From positions 217,528 to 281,527 of the forward strand of contig VYZB01000735.1 of assembly GCA_013397455.1 (NCBI GenBank): a stretch of 64,000 nt of DNA, given 5' to 3'. This DNA is from Crotophaga sulcirostris. Taxonomy: Eukaryota; Chordata; Aves; Cuculiformes; Crotophagidae. The position numbers were made by a program, and so were the translations under genes. The notes under the pieces are model-generated. The model did not search any database, was not told the origin of the DNA, and saw only the letters and a list, made by a program, of their open reading frames with translations. This document shows, in pieces, positions 50,801 through 56,757 of this stretch (its first letter is position 1; every line of letters starts with the position of its first letter).

Positions 50801-53661
50801 CGGCTGCTTTCATGAGTGAGGATAAACAGTCGGGTCCTTCCTCCATAAAAACTTGGCCCTGTTCATCATTCAGAATTTAGTTTCAACAATAAAAACGTCC
50901 ATTTCAGAAAGTTACACAGATTCCAAAGCTGTCAGCGAAAAAATAAGCAGTTATAATTTCAAGAGATGAGAGAAGTAAAGTATTTAGTGTCGATTTAACA
51001 TTCTCCTGTCAGTTGTGCAAATTTGCCTGTGGTTCGACATCGGGAGCATATGAAGCGGTGTAGTCAAAATAAAAGCAGGCTGCTGAGTTGTACAGTGCTC
51101 ACAGTGGCATCTTTATATCCTTACAGGCCACAGTGGGGGATTAGAAACCAACTTTGAACACAATACTGCTAGTTTTCATTAGCTGGTTATTTAGACAAGT
51201 GCCTTGAAATGAGAGCAGCTACCCAGGCAGCTGCAGCTGGGATTGAACTTTGCAAAAGGCTTTTGGGACTGACTCCACACACTGACCAGACAGCGAGGAA
51301 ACCAACTCCTTCTGTGCAACTTAAAGGGAAAGGTGTTTGTAATATTTTTCTTCACCTTTGCTAATTGCTTTGTTACTGATTCTCCATCTCTGTGCACGTT
51401 CTCTGCATTTCCATAGGCAGCGACGGGTCTCGTCCTGGTGTCTGTGACTGCTGTCACAACCCCACCAGTTCTGTCTGTGCACAAATAGAGAACAATTGAA
51501 AGTCAGAATTCGATTTGAACGGCTACTAATGGGTTGAATGATGTAAATGTTACCCATTTCCCTCTTCCATGAAGGATCGTCCCTTTCTCCCACTCTAAGC
51601 TGAGAGATGTGCCTGCACGTGTACGTTACCTATACCAACTGTTCTCAGTGTGTGATAGATCTGTCTAAAGCCAAGGCATGCCTGGGTCTCAGATTACAAA
51701 GCCAGCCCTGAGAGACTTCACTTCTGCCTGGCTCAGGAGTTTGTAGGTTTTTAAAGAACTGAGGGAAGATATGTGAAAATGAAACAGTTTTATTGACAAA
51801 ACAGCAGCATTGAGCCATAAATACGGTGAAGCTAAAAATCTGCTGTGTATTCTGATGGTAAAATGTGTTTTGCTGTTATGACTATCTTTAGCCCATTTGT
51901 GCAGTGAAATTATAATATACGGTCCTTGTTGTCTTCATATTTCATCGTCCTTCCAAGGCTTGGGTTGACATAAATCAGTGCCTTTGTTTTTTCAATTAAA
52001 CTCTAACCAAAGTTGTTCTGTCTCCTCTTCCTGCCAGCATGTTACCTCCATTGTTTTCACTGGAGAAGAGTCTGGGGAGAAAAAAAAACAGGAGGAAGGG
52101 GTAAAAAAAGAAAAAAGGAGGGGAGCAGGAAAAGAAGCTGTATTAAATTAGTGTTCCTCTTTGCCCTGTAATATCAGTTCAAACATCAGCTCATAATCAT
52201 TGTGCATTTACATGTTTCCCTAACTTCACAAGTACAATCTGCCTGGCTTCAATAGCCTCCGAGGTGTCAGGTTACTGTCTTGGGCTTCCTCCACCGTTCC
52301 TTGACTGATTTACCTTCCCCACCCGCTGAAAAACCTCTAAGGAAGTGAAAAAGCTGGAGCCAAACTGTGAGTCACAGAAAGGCTGAGTTCTCCTGCTCTC
52401 CCATGAATCGTGCACACCAGTGGGCTCCACCGCGTGGGCTGCAGCCAGCACGGAGGTCCTGCTCTGACGGAGAGCGAGAAGCCACGTCCTTATCCCAAAG
52501 TTCTCTTTATTTGTTAATAACTGCAGTCTTTTATAAGAGTAAGGAGGAGAACCCACTTGAATTTCTATATATGTTTCTGAAATCGTCTGTGTTCTCTATA
52601 ACATTAAAGTGTTGAGTCCCACATAATGCCTTTCTGGAAAGGGAAGGCTGTTCACACAGCAGGAAAAACAGTGAGGCAGTAAGAGCACTCAGGGATTTCA
52701 GCATTTGGTGTGTGGCCTGTCAGCCAGTGTCAAAATCATCAGTCCTTTCTACTCTCCTGAATCTCATATGCCAAATAAAGTACAAGAATTGTAGGATCCT
52801 GAAACAGTTTGGGCTGGAAGGGACCTCAAAGCCACCCCCTTGCCATGGACAGGGACACCACCCACTGGATCAGGGGGCTCAAAGCTCCATCCAACCTGGC
52901 CTTCAACACCTCCAGAGATGGAACCCAATACTTAGAATCATGTGCTTTTCTGTTTGTTTTGGGATTGTACTCATCTTTTGAAGTCCAAGCAGCATCAGGA
53001 CCATTAAAAGACCAGATTAGCATTAAGAAAGTGCCAGCGATTATTTTGCTCCCTGTTGATGGAAAATATTACAACGTATTGGCTTCATCATATAACGCTG
53101 TGTTGTTTGGCGTGGGCTTTACTCTGACACCTAAAGGTCCTCAGCCTGCCAGTTGATTCGAGTGTTGGTGCTTAAAGGCTGAAAACCAATATGTCCCTCT
53201 AAAAGCCTGACTTTATCTCCGTATTTATGTGTCTGGGTTCTGTTATTCACTCAGTTTCTTTTTTTTTGTGCTTGCAGGATATTGAAGCTACTATGAACTC
53301 TGCTCTGAACGAGCTGCGGGAGCTGGAAAGGCAGAGCAGCGTGAAGCACACGCCAGATGTTGTCCTCGACACCCTGGAGCCTTTGAAAACCTCTCCAGTG
53401 GTGGCCCCCACCTCTGAACCTTCCAGTCCTCTGCACACTCAGATCCTCAAGGACACTGAACCGGCTTTCCAGCGCAGCGCCAGCACAGCCGGCGACATTC
53501 CGTGCACCTTCCGGCCAGTGAAGTCCGTCAAAATGGCCACCCAGGTGAAACCTCCGGCAACTCGGCCAAAGCCAACAGTTTTCCCCAAAACAAATGCCAC
53601 GAGCCCCGGCGTCACCTCCTCTGCATCTCAGCAGCCTCCTGACAAGTCCTGTACTGTCTGA
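8814..53661 (+). CDS. SRGAP2: SRGAP2, SLIT-ROBO Rho GTPase-activating protein 2 (exons 4-22, joined CDS, 5' partial)
   Basis: Joined CDS: 8814-8876, 12627-12842, 13685-13813, 18672-18896, 20742-20843, 21695-21892, 26849-26933, 29733-29760, 31909-31933, 33110-33170, 35259-35336, 37240-37374, 38681-38786, 39325-39549, 42827-42906, 47467-47647, 48057-48203, 50294-50621, 53278-53661. All introns are GT-AG; the sum is 2796 nt, 931 codons plus TGA, with no frame break. The human protein has about 1071 residues and 141 of them precede exon 4, so this should be a full-length orthologue of about 1072. The protein is cytosolic and membrane-associated: the F-BAR dimer binds and bends membrane outward (filopodia-like protrusions), RhoGAP acts on Rac1, and SH3 binds proline-rich partners downstream of Slit-Robo. 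It controls neuronal migration, neurite branching and spine maturation. Catalytic R527 and K566 and SH3 W765 are all present. SRGAP1 and SRGAP3 are excluded by the linker and C-terminus. Exons 1-3 and the promoter are outside the window. Confidence 0.97.
8877..12626 (+). other. SRGAP2: Intron 4
   Basis: 3750 bp. Mostly unremarkable sequence. It holds an AT-rich low-repeat stretch near 11340-11720 and a CR1 fragment on the reverse strand near 12288-12432. A small GC-richer patch lies near 10860-10935. Its acceptor is TTTTTTTGCAG. Confidence 0.9.
12288..12432 (-). mobile_element. CR1-like LINE 3' fragment, reverse orientation
   Basis: It starts ATAGAATCATAGACTCATTA and continues with a GGCTGGAAAAGGCCTCTAAG block and a CCACCGTGCCTACTAAACCA block. 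This is the antisense of an avian CR1 tail of the subfamily also seen at 38979-39220, and is different from the AGGGATGGGGCAGCC subfamily elsewhere in the window. It is older and diverged; the right edge is approximate. Confidence 0.8.
12627..12842 (+). CDS. SRGAP2: SRGAP2 exon 5
   Basis: 216 nt, phase 0 to 0, 72 codons (about residues 163-234), from [12 protein letters not shown] to KKIEKMKEK. Acceptor TTTTTGCAG|GTG, donor AAG|GTATTT. It encodes the F-BAR helix and the Lys/Glu-rich, Ser-containing loop ([18 protein letters not shown]) that is characteristic of SRGAP2. The open frame runs on into the intron to about 12875, but the splice donor and the next exon fix the end. Confidence 0.97.
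12843..13684 (+). other. SRGAP2: Intron 5
   Basis: 842 bp between an AAG|GTATTT donor and a TTCTGTTTTAG acceptor. I saw no repeat or other feature in it. Confidence 0.93.
13685..13813 (+). CDS. SRGAP2: SRGAP2 exon 6
   Basis: 129 nt, phase 0 to 0, 43 codons (about residues 235-277), [20 protein letters not shown] through [11 protein letters not shown]. Acceptor TTTTAG|CGC, donor GAT|GTAAGT. Part of the F-BAR helical bundle; nearly identical to the human protein (R for K after TEN). Confidence 0.97.
15581..15758 (+). mobile_element. CR1 LINE 3' fragment
   Basis: Sense-oriented CR1 tail from GCCCTGGCCCAGGTTGCCC to CAATTCATGATTCTGA, including the GGAGGTGTTGAAGGCCAGG block. It is very similar to the copies at 8208 and 29823. 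The 5' truncation point abuts a T-rich stretch (AATTTTTTAG). Confidence 0.92.
16122..16170. repeat. Two adjacent perfect short hairpins
   Basis: First: TTTGATCC (16122-16129), loop AGAG, GGATCAAA (16134-16141). Second: ATAACCA (16153-16159), loop GTGA, TGGTTAT (16164-16170). Both stems are perfect with 4-nt loops, and only 11 nt separate them. They lie in intron 6; function unknown. Confidence 0.75.
18672..18896 (+). CDS. SRGAP2: SRGAP2 exon 7
   Basis: 225 nt, phase 0 to 0, 75 codons (about residues 278-352), [16 protein letters not shown] through FQPHMGDM. Donor ATG|GTCAGT. The acceptor is a NAGNAG tandem (CCAG CAG): splicing at the first AG gives a start of 18672 and includes Gln278, while the second AG gives 18675 without it. 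I chose the first because the human protein as I recall it has DQCCDLG. It encodes the F-BAR end and the start of the extension ([13 protein letters not shown]). Confidence 0.95.
18897..20741 (+). other. SRGAP2: Intron 7
   Basis: 1845 bp with one CR1 copy at about 19842-20058 in sense orientation and nothing else recognised. Acceptor CTCTTCCAG. Confidence 0.92.
19842..20058 (+). mobile_element. CR1 LINE 3' fragment, separate subfamily
   Basis: It begins TAATGGTTTTAAACTAGAAG and GAGGGGAGATTCAGACTAGG, passes AGGTCAGGTTGGATGGAGCT and ends CCATTCCATGACTCTATGA. The head with AAACTAGAAGAGGG and ATAAGGAAG marks a different CR1 subfamily from the GCCCTGGCCCAGG copies in this window. Confidence 0.88.
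20742..20843 (+). CDS. SRGAP2: SRGAP2 exon 8
   Basis: 102 nt, phase 0 to 0, 34 codons (about residues 353-386), [18 protein letters not shown] through TLKIENEE. Acceptor CTTCCAG|GAG, donor GAG|GTGAGC. Heptad-like F-BAR extension helix. The first residue is Glu where I recall Ala in human. Confidence 0.96.
20844..21694 (+). other. SRGAP2: Intron 8
   Basis: 851 bp, no repeat or other element recognised. Acceptor GCTGGACAG. Confidence 0.93.
21695..21892 (+). CDS. SRGAP2: SRGAP2 exon 9
   Basis: 198 nt, phase 0 to 0, 66 codons (about residues 387-452), [16 protein letters not shown] through [11 protein letters not shown]. Acceptor GGACAG|GTT, donor ACA|GTAAGT. F-BAR extension. This is the exon after which the human-specific partial paralogues (SRGAP2B and SRGAP2C) are truncated. 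Here the complete gene follows, as expected for the ancestral locus. Confidence 0.97.
21893..26848 (+). other. SRGAP2: Intron 9
   Basis: 4956 bp, with a reverse CR1 of about 430 bp at 25391-25820. Read-through from exon 9 meets TAG after three codons (V, S, S). Possible poly(A) hexamers are ATTAAA at 22501 and 22572 and AATAAA at 26804. The rest shows nothing recognisable. Acceptor CTTTCACAG. Confidence 0.9.
25391..25820 (-). mobile_element. CR1 LINE fragment, reverse orientation, about 430 bp
   Basis: On the + strand it reads from CATAGAGCCATGGAATGG through AAAGCCCATCCAGTCCC, TCCAACCTGGCCTTCAACG and CAGGAGCCCCTCCCCAGC to GTGGCCTCCTCTGGACTCAT. It is one of the two longest CR1 copies in the window. 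Long open frames over it (for example 25274-25879 and 25371-26024) are products of the repeat and do not indicate a gene. Confidence 0.92.
26849..26933 (+). CDS. SRGAP2: SRGAP2 exon 10
   Basis: 85 nt, phase 0 to 1, 28 codons plus one base (about residues 453-480), [16 protein letters not shown] through LLQKTLGE. Acceptor TTTCACAG|AAA, donor GAAA|GTGAGT. It ends the F-BAR extension. This segment is missing from human SRGAP2C. Confidence 0.96.
26934..29732 (+). other. SRGAP2: Intron 10
   Basis: 2799 bp. It holds a 29-bp tandem duplication at 27252-27309 and a T-run at 29626-29637; nothing else recognised. Acceptor TCTTCTTAACAG. Confidence 0.92.
27252..27309. repeat. 29-bp tandem duplication
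   Basis: Two head-to-tail copies start ATTTAGGGTTCAC and end CAGCTGAGAAGT, at 27252-27280 and 27281-27309, with two mismatches. A small intronic tandem duplication. Confidence 0.9.
29733..29760 (+). CDS. SRGAP2: SRGAP2 exon 11 (28-nt microexon)
   Basis: 28 nt, phase 1 to 2. It completes Ser481 and encodes QRTDCSLA plus two bases of Arg490. Acceptor CTTAACAG|GTC, donor CCAG|GTAGGT. It belongs to the linker between the F-BAR extension and RhoGAP. Too short to find without the homologous protein; frame continuity with exons 10 and 12 supports it. Confidence 0.93.
29761..31908 (+). other. SRGAP2: Intron 11
   Basis: 2148 bp between two microexons. A CR1 tail starts only 62 bp after the exon 11 donor (29823-30060). 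The part around 30900-31330 is AT-rich with no recognisable element. The acceptor is tandem (ATCAG CGGCAG), see exon 12. Confidence 0.9.
29823..30060 (+). mobile_element. CR1 LINE 3' fragment
   Basis: Sense CR1 tail from CTGAAAGAGGGGAGATTGAG through GTTTTCCTGTGAGGGTGGG and GGGCTTTGAGATCCCTTCC to CCATTCTATAAAT. It lies 62 bp downstream of microexon 11, so the splice donor had to remain functional beside the insertion. Confidence 0.93.
31909..31933 (+). CDS. SRGAP2: SRGAP2 exon 12 (25-nt microexon)
   Basis: 25 nt, phase 2 to 0. It completes Arg490 and encodes RSSTVRKQ (491-498), a basic, potentially phosphorylated linker. Acceptor GGCAG|GCG, donor CAG|GTAATG. An upstream AG (CCCATCAG, ending 31902) lies 6 nt before; using it keeps the frame and inserts Ser-Gly (ASGRRSS instead of ARRSS). 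I chose the downstream acceptor because it gives the human linker as I recall it. Confidence 0.88.
31934..33109 (+). other. SRGAP2: Intron 12
   Basis: 1176 bp, nothing recognisable. The acceptor has a long pyrimidine tract of TTCTTCTTG-type repeats and ends TTTGTGCAG. Confidence 0.92.
33110..33170 (+). CDS. SRGAP2: SRGAP2 exon 13 (start of RhoGAP)
   Basis: 61 nt, phase 0 to 1, residues about 499-518 plus one base: [20 protein letters not shown]. Acceptor GTGCAG|GAC, donor CACG|GTGAGT. This is the first helix of the RhoGAP fold (the IPLVVESCI pattern typical of srGAPs). Confidence 0.97.
33171..35258 (+). other. SRGAP2: Intron 13
   Basis: 2088 bp. A reverse CR1 remnant lies at 33975-34093 next to a T-run. 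A G/C inverted repeat ACCCCG...CGGGGT (about 34813-34839) was seen but is short. Nothing else found. Acceptor TGTCTTACAG. Confidence 0.9.
33975..34093 (-). mobile_element. CR1 LINE 3' fragment, reverse orientation
   Basis: CATAGAATCATGGGGTGG through GCAGGGACACCTCCCACTGG to CTGTTCAACCTGAG. About 120 bp, 5'-truncated and diverged; the T-run at 33965-33974 lies at its 3' terminus. Confidence 0.88.
35259..35336 (+). CDS. SRGAP2: SRGAP2 exon 14 (RhoGAP arginine finger)
   Basis: 78 nt, phase 1 to 1, residues about 519-544 plus one base: [19 protein letters not shown] through NAFER. Acceptor CTTACAG|GTT, donor GAGAG|GTAGGG. The AGA codon at 35282-35284 is R527, the arginine finger that completes the GTPase active site, in the conserved GIFRVSGS motif. 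Catalytic activity is therefore expected. Confidence 0.97.
35337..37239 (+). other. SRGAP2: Intron 14
   Basis: 1903 bp with a short reverse CR1 remnant at about 35926-35990. A T-run lies at 36666-36677 and a C-run near 36736-36746. No other feature seen. Its acceptor TTGTCATGAAG is poor in pyrimidines just before the AG but has TTTTTCTTTGCTTG further upstream. Confidence 0.9.
35926..35990 (-). mobile_element. CR1-like LINE 3' end, short remnant, reverse orientation
   Basis: TTAGAATCACAGAATCC, TTAAGGTTGGAAAAGACCTC and TAAGATCATCGAGTCCAAC are the antisense of a common avian CR1 3' end (sense form GAGGTCTTTTCCAACCTTA). Only about 65 bp can be recognised. Confidence 0.8.
37240..37374 (+). CDS. 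SRGAP2: SRGAP2 exon 15 (RhoGAP)
   Basis: 135 nt, phase 1 to 1, residues about 545-589 plus one base: [16 protein letters not shown] through HDLMACV. Acceptor ATGAAG|GGG, donor GTCA|GTAAGT. It contains the [11 protein letters not shown] motif with K566, the second conserved RhoGAP active-site residue, and the EHPLFP segment. Confidence 0.97.
37375..38680 (+). other. SRGAP2: Intron 15
   Basis: 1306 bp, no repeats or other features recognised. Acceptor TTTTGTCATTTCAG. Confidence 0.93.
38681..38786 (+). CDS. SRGAP2: SRGAP2 exon 16 (RhoGAP)
   Basis: 106 nt, phase 1 to 2, residues about 590-624 plus two bases: [20 protein letters not shown] through RYLFAFLN. Acceptor TTTCAG|CAA, donor AATCA|GTGAGT. 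RhoGAP helices with the MRYLFAFLN motif of the srGAP family. Confidence 0.97.
38787..39324 (+). other. SRGAP2: Intron 16
   Basis: 538 bp, almost half of it a reverse CR1 (38979-39220). The CR1 ends about 105 bp before the exon 17 acceptor (TGTGTCTTGCAG). Confidence 0.93.
38979..39220 (-). mobile_element. CR1-like LINE 3' fragment, reverse orientation
   Basis: TAGAATCACAGAATCACTGA, GGCTGGAAAAGACCTC, CCACCGTACCAACTAAACCA, GGGCAGCCTCTGCCAGGGC and TGAGGCCATTTCCTCTCC are in antisense order. Same subfamily as 12288-12432 and better preserved, about 240 bp. Confidence 0.9.
39325..39549 (+). CDS. SRGAP2: SRGAP2 exon 17 (end of RhoGAP)
   Basis: 225 nt, phase 2 to 2, residues about 625-699 plus two bases: [18 protein letters not shown] through [10 protein letters not shown]. 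Acceptor GTCTTGCAG|TTT, donor TACTG|GTATGA. It holds the [14 protein letters not shown] core of RhoGAP and the [20 protein letters not shown] tail. Its 3' part (39448-39541) has a second, decayed copy at 40641-40734. Confidence 0.97.
39550..42826 (+). other. SRGAP2: Intron 17
   Basis: 3277 bp. It contains the partial exon 17 copy at 40641-40734 and a CpG-dense patch at 41065-41150. A T-run lies at 39850-39861 and a C-run at 40221-40228. No CR1 was recognised. Acceptor TTCTATTGCAG. Confidence 0.9.
40641..40734 (+). pseudogene. Partial duplicate of SRGAP2 exon 17 (exonic fragment in intron 17)
   Basis: These 94 bp align without gaps to exon 17 bases 39448-39541 with 8 mismatches (about 91% identity). 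Read in the exon frame it stays open (TTG ATC AAA ACC at 40642-40653) until TGA at 40744-40746. Coding changes are I to V, P to Q, G to D, Y to C and RG to KS; one change is silent. Neither end of the copy coincides with a splice junction and flanking intron is not duplicated. The nearest acceptor-like AG (TGTGTAG, 40622-40628) has no pyrimidine tract and no strong donor follows. It is most likely a non-functional local duplication. Confidence 0.9.
42827..42906 (+). CDS. SRGAP2: SRGAP2 exon 18 (RhoGAP-SH3 linker)
   Basis: 80 nt, phase 2 to 1, residues about 700-726 plus one base: [18 protein letters not shown] through HHTSDD. Acceptor TATTGCAG|TGA, donor GATG|GTATGC. An acidic, Ser/Thr-rich linker. 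It is more diverged from human than the domains are, but SPHGE and AEHHTSDD are kept. Confidence 0.96.
42907..47466 (+). other. SRGAP2: Intron 18
   Basis: 4560 bp, the longest 3' intron. It holds the most complete CR1 of the window (45814-46289, reverse). I recognised nothing else in 42907-45813 or 46290-47466. Acceptor CTATCTCCTAG. Confidence 0.9.
45814..46289 (-). mobile_element. CR1 LINE fragment, reverse orientation, about 475 bp
   Basis: From CAGAATCACAGAATGG through GCCATGGGCAGGGACACC, CCTTCAACACCTCCAGGG, GATCTCATCTCAATCTCCCC and GAGCCCCTCCCCAGC to CTCTCCAACAGATCC. It is the longest and best preserved CR1 in the window and close to the copy at 25391. The long open frames across it (45740-46366, 45826-46353) come from the repeat. 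Confidence 0.94.
47467..47647 (+). CDS. SRGAP2: SRGAP2 exon 19 (SH3 domain)
   Basis: 181 nt, phase 1 to 2, residues about 727-786 plus two bases. It encodes essentially the whole SH3 domain: [20 protein letters not shown] (ALYDY-like motif and RT loop), [10 protein letters not shown] (W765 and W766, ligand pocket) and [10 protein letters not shown] (Pro and Tyr of the binding groove). Acceptor CTCCTAG|AGT, donor ACAC|GTATGT. It is expected to bind proline-rich tails such as those of ROBO1 and WAVE1 (known for the family). Confidence 0.98.
47648..48056 (+). other. SRGAP2: Intron 19
   Basis: 409 bp, the shortest intron in the window. No repeat. The acceptor has a long pyrimidine tract (TTCCTTCCTTCCTCC) before TTCCTAG. 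Confidence 0.94.
48057..48203 (+). CDS. SRGAP2: SRGAP2 exon 20
   Basis: 147 nt, phase 2 to 2, residues about 787-835 plus two bases: [18 protein letters not shown] through [10 protein letters not shown]. Acceptor TTCCTAG|TGA, donor ACAA|GTAAGA. Start of the disordered C-terminal tail, with an SSPKSE phosphosite-like stretch and the conserved [20 protein letters not shown] segment. Confidence 0.96.
48204..50293 (+). other. SRGAP2: Intron 20
   Basis: 2090 bp, no transposon recognised; AT-rich in 48780-49060 and 49800-50030. A T-run lies at 49320-49333. The acceptor is TTGCTTTTGTGACTGAAG. Confidence 0.92.
50294..50621 (+). CDS. SRGAP2: SRGAP2 exon 21
   Basis: 328 nt, phase 2 to 0, residues about 836-945, [18 protein letters not shown] through [10 protein letters not shown]. 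Acceptor GACTGAAG|GCA, donor CAG|GTAAAT. Ser-rich disordered tail. [16 protein letters not shown] and [16 protein letters not shown] are conserved phosphosite-type motifs (RxxS). The stretch [19 protein letters not shown] is the most diverged part from human, and FRQSDSHG has a Gln that I do not recall in the human protein. Confidence 0.96.
50622..53277 (+). other. SRGAP2: Intron 21
   Basis: 2656 bp. A short reverse CR1 with an internal gap lies at 52793-52921, and a purine-rich A/G tract at 52077-52136. Nothing else recognised. The acceptor tract is strong: CTTTTTTTTTGTGCTTGCAG. Confidence 0.91.
52793..52921 (-). mobile_element. CR1 LINE 3' fragment, reverse orientation, internally deleted
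   Basis: TAGGATCCTGAAACAG, TTTGGGCTGGAAGGGACC, CAAAGCCACCCCCTTGCC and CCAACCTGGCCTTCAACACC. Compared with the copy at 45814, about ten bases after CAAAGCC are missing. About 130 bp long. Confidence 0.88.
53278..53661 (+). CDS. SRGAP2: SRGAP2 exon 22, terminal coding part with stop
   Basis: 384 nt including TGA at 53659-53661, residues about 946-1072: [20 protein letters not shown] through PPDKSCTV. Acceptor TGCTTGCAG|GAT. The tail has a predicted helix (residues about 946-966), then APDVV-like [24 protein letters not shown] and Pro/Lys-rich [16 protein letters not shown]. The C-terminus DKSCTV is diagnostic for SRGAP2 (SRGAP3 ends DKSGTM) and could act as a PDZ-binding end; that function is inference. 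Confidence 0.98.
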   Translation, partial: DIEATMNSALNELRELERQSSVKHTPDVVLDTLEPLKTSPVVAPTSEPSSPLHTQILKDTEPAFQRSASTAGDIPCTFRPVKSVKMATQVKPPATRPKPTVFPKTNATSPGVTSSASQQPPDKSCTV

Positions 53662-56600
53662 TAAACTCGATGCTGCTCTGTGGATATAACTGTGTTGTTT
53701 CAGATGAAGAGACTCTGTTAAAGACGCTAAAATTCCTATTTAACTAAATTTTTTGAACTTCTGCTGAAGGTTAGTTGGGAACTGCTGCTTACTACTGAGT
53801 GTAAACTCAGTGGTAGCAACCTCATCCCATGTACCTGCATCAGTGATGTGCGTAAGGCAAAACAGTTCCTGCCACGCTTAGGAAATCCAATATTGGGTCA
53901 CTGTGAAGCTGAGGCGGAACACACACAGAAAGCGATGAGTTGGATCTTGGTTTCTAGTTGATGCCTTGTTCCAAGTGTTTGACCACTGAAAGAAATATTT
54001 AGTGGCATCATGTTTTGAATACTGGTGTAGTGACTTCTGTATTCTGTGTTTCATTTATCACAGGGAAACAATAGGATAGATTTTAGTCTATTGCATGTTT
54101 TGGTGCCACTGGTCACGTGGAGCTTGGACATGCCTGTTTCTTGTGCATTATTATGATTATTCCGTCGCCCGCTGGTGCCACGGTGGTTAAGGGTCTGTCT
54201 CGACTTCCATCACATCCTCTGGTTTTGTTTGTTCGCTTCCCCCGTTCCTCCCCCCCAGGGCCAATAGCTCTTGGCCATCCAACCTCATCCTTTAGTCAAC
54301 ACTTGTCATGAAAAATAGTTTACTCTGGAACGCTCTTAGATTTTGTGGAGTTATACGTAATATGTGTTTGTGCAAATATAAACAAACATGTTCCTGAGGT
54401 TTAGGAGCATAAGAAAGAGCCCAGTTGTTGCTTATGGACAATCTAGCTGTTTCCCCTCTTTCTCTCCCGTATTTAAAAACAAGCTTTATTGTTTTTCAGT
54501 GTAATTTTCAGCCCATAGGCTCTGATGTGGTGTGTGGTCTCGGGAGACTGAATGTAAAAACAAGTTAACTTTTGGAAACTTAAGCGTCCTCTGATGGGAG
54601 TTCATTTACTAACGCACACAATTCTTGTTTTGATCACATATCAAGATGGATCCTTACCAAAATCCCAGTTACAAGCACTGTAAAGACTTCAAGCAGAAGT
54701 TCTCAAGCTTCCTATCTTCTCCCTTTCCCTGGTTGCAAACGCTTCGGCCGATGGCTGTGCCCGCTGTGAACGGCTTTAGGGATCTCCACTCTCATAGAGT
54801 GGGATGGGAAACACTGCTGGGACAGTGCTGGGACAGCATGCAGCTTCTGGAGTGGCTTCCCTACACGTTCCTTGGTAGACTGGCATGCCTCCGTAGGACT
54901 CCGCAGACGTGTGAATGAAGTCTTTGTATTTATATGGTAGGCAGCAACTGCTTCAGCAGCTTAGCAGGCTGCAGGAACTCATTTGTACTCGACTGAGAAT
55001 TTTCCACAACGCTAACGTTTATTTAATTTAAAAACAAAAGGCATGTGCCACTTCCAACGGTAAAGAAGACCTCGCAGTCCTGCAAGAGAGGAGACTCTGC
55101 CTGACCCTCAGTTCACCTTGTTCCCAAACTCTTCTGGGATTTAAAAAAAGCTGCACATCTTATTTCTTCATCATGTAAATGCAGGCAAGGACAAGATAAG
55201 AAAAGTAATTTTTCTCTCCCATTTAACCGAGTTTCTTTTAAATTTGTGGGTTTCTCGCACTTGGCTTCCTTGTGACTGCGATGTCCTTTTAATTGGCACT
55301 TAGTAATTTAGAAGAAACAACGAAAAAAGAAGAAACAAACCTCACATTTTCAAGAACACTTCCTGAAATGTACTTTTCTGGTTCATATAGGATGTTACTC
55401 GGAGAAATGAATAGGGCTTTACTGCATCCCTGTCCATCCCCGCACGCACATCCCCATCTCTGAAGAAGGAATGAGCCATATTAATGATGGTTTTTAAAGA
55501 CAGCAACTTTCTCTGTGCCCTAAATGAAGAACATCTGAAAACTGGGGAACGCAGGAAAGATTTTGGTGAGAACGCTCCTCATCACTCATTTCTCCGTAGC
55601 GGATCTGTAGCACCAGTTCCCCTCGGGAAGCACCATGGTACGTGTGTGACTGTCACCGGACCTCTCGCAGGGGAGATCCCCAGCAGTGTGACCAGCGCCC
55701 TTTGCTCTCAGGTTCTGATGGACTTCTACCACCTAGGAATCACTTCTTCTTTTGGGGAAAAATAGATTTAAACTGGTAATTTTTTGCTCAGGCAGAACTT
55801 TCTGGCATTTACTTTAAGTAGAGAATTTGTTTTCTTTTTGGTCGCGAATGGCCAAAGTGAATCTGTGTCAAGAGCAGGATCTCTGTAAATTTACTCCGAC
55901 TCATTTGTAATGCCTTATTTTCTTTATATTTTTATGCCTAGCATTCATGTTTCTAAGTGTCCAGCCACGCACAGCGCATTCAGAGGAGATGCTCTTTTCT
56001 GTCTTCGAGATCTGAAGTATGAATGGGAATTCAGAGATCAAAAAGACATCAGGTTACTGTAACAGCAGCTGTCTGTATCTGAATTACTGTGCTTATCTCG
56101 AGCATCCGCAGCTCTGGGACAATCCTACTATCAAGGGGAATATGCTTAGCAGAATAACCTGTATATGGAGCAACTCAACTGGAATTTTGGTGTGCACTGT
56201 GATTGACACTTACACTTACAGCAAGCAATACAGCAGGCTGGAGATCATCCTTCTTCTTCCTCATGCTCTCGGTCTGGCCAGCCAGCGGAAAACTCACACA
56301 CGCACACAGATGGGAGAATTAAAAACAGAAAAAGGAAACTTTTAGCTTGTTTGCTTTGCTCTTTGAACACAGAAGGCTAAGAGAACATTTGCCACAGGTG
56401 TTTTATCACCAGTTGTTGCAGGAGAAGTGGGAAAGGAGGAACTGGAAATGCCGGCTCTGCTCCCTGCAAAACTGGTGGGCGTCTTGTAGAAGACACCAAT
56501 GTGGAGAGGACGAGTACAACACAGTGGTTTGCTTGGGGAGGTATCCATGTTACTTCATATCTTCATATCCAGAAGAAATATTAGCTCTTCCATGGGAATT

Positions 56601-56751
56601 CATGACTTTTATGTAATGTTTGTGTCAAATATAAAGACAAAAAGTGTTGGATAACTGGAATAACGTATGTCTGTTTGATAGTGCTTTGTATGAACAAAGG
56701 GTTCTTGTTCATCAGGTGTTGGATTGAAATAATCCAAAGTGAAACTTTTAA

Positions 56752-56757
56752 AATAAA
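56752..56757 (+). terminator. SRGAP2: Candidate proximal poly(A) signal AATAAA
   Basis: AATAAA in CTTTTAAAATAAAATCC, about 3.1 kb after the stop; the bases downstream are only weakly T/G-rich. Another possible hexamer, ATTAAA, is at 56985-56990. Use of either would give a shorter 3' UTR lacking the distal Pumilio and miR-200 sites. Confidence 0.35.
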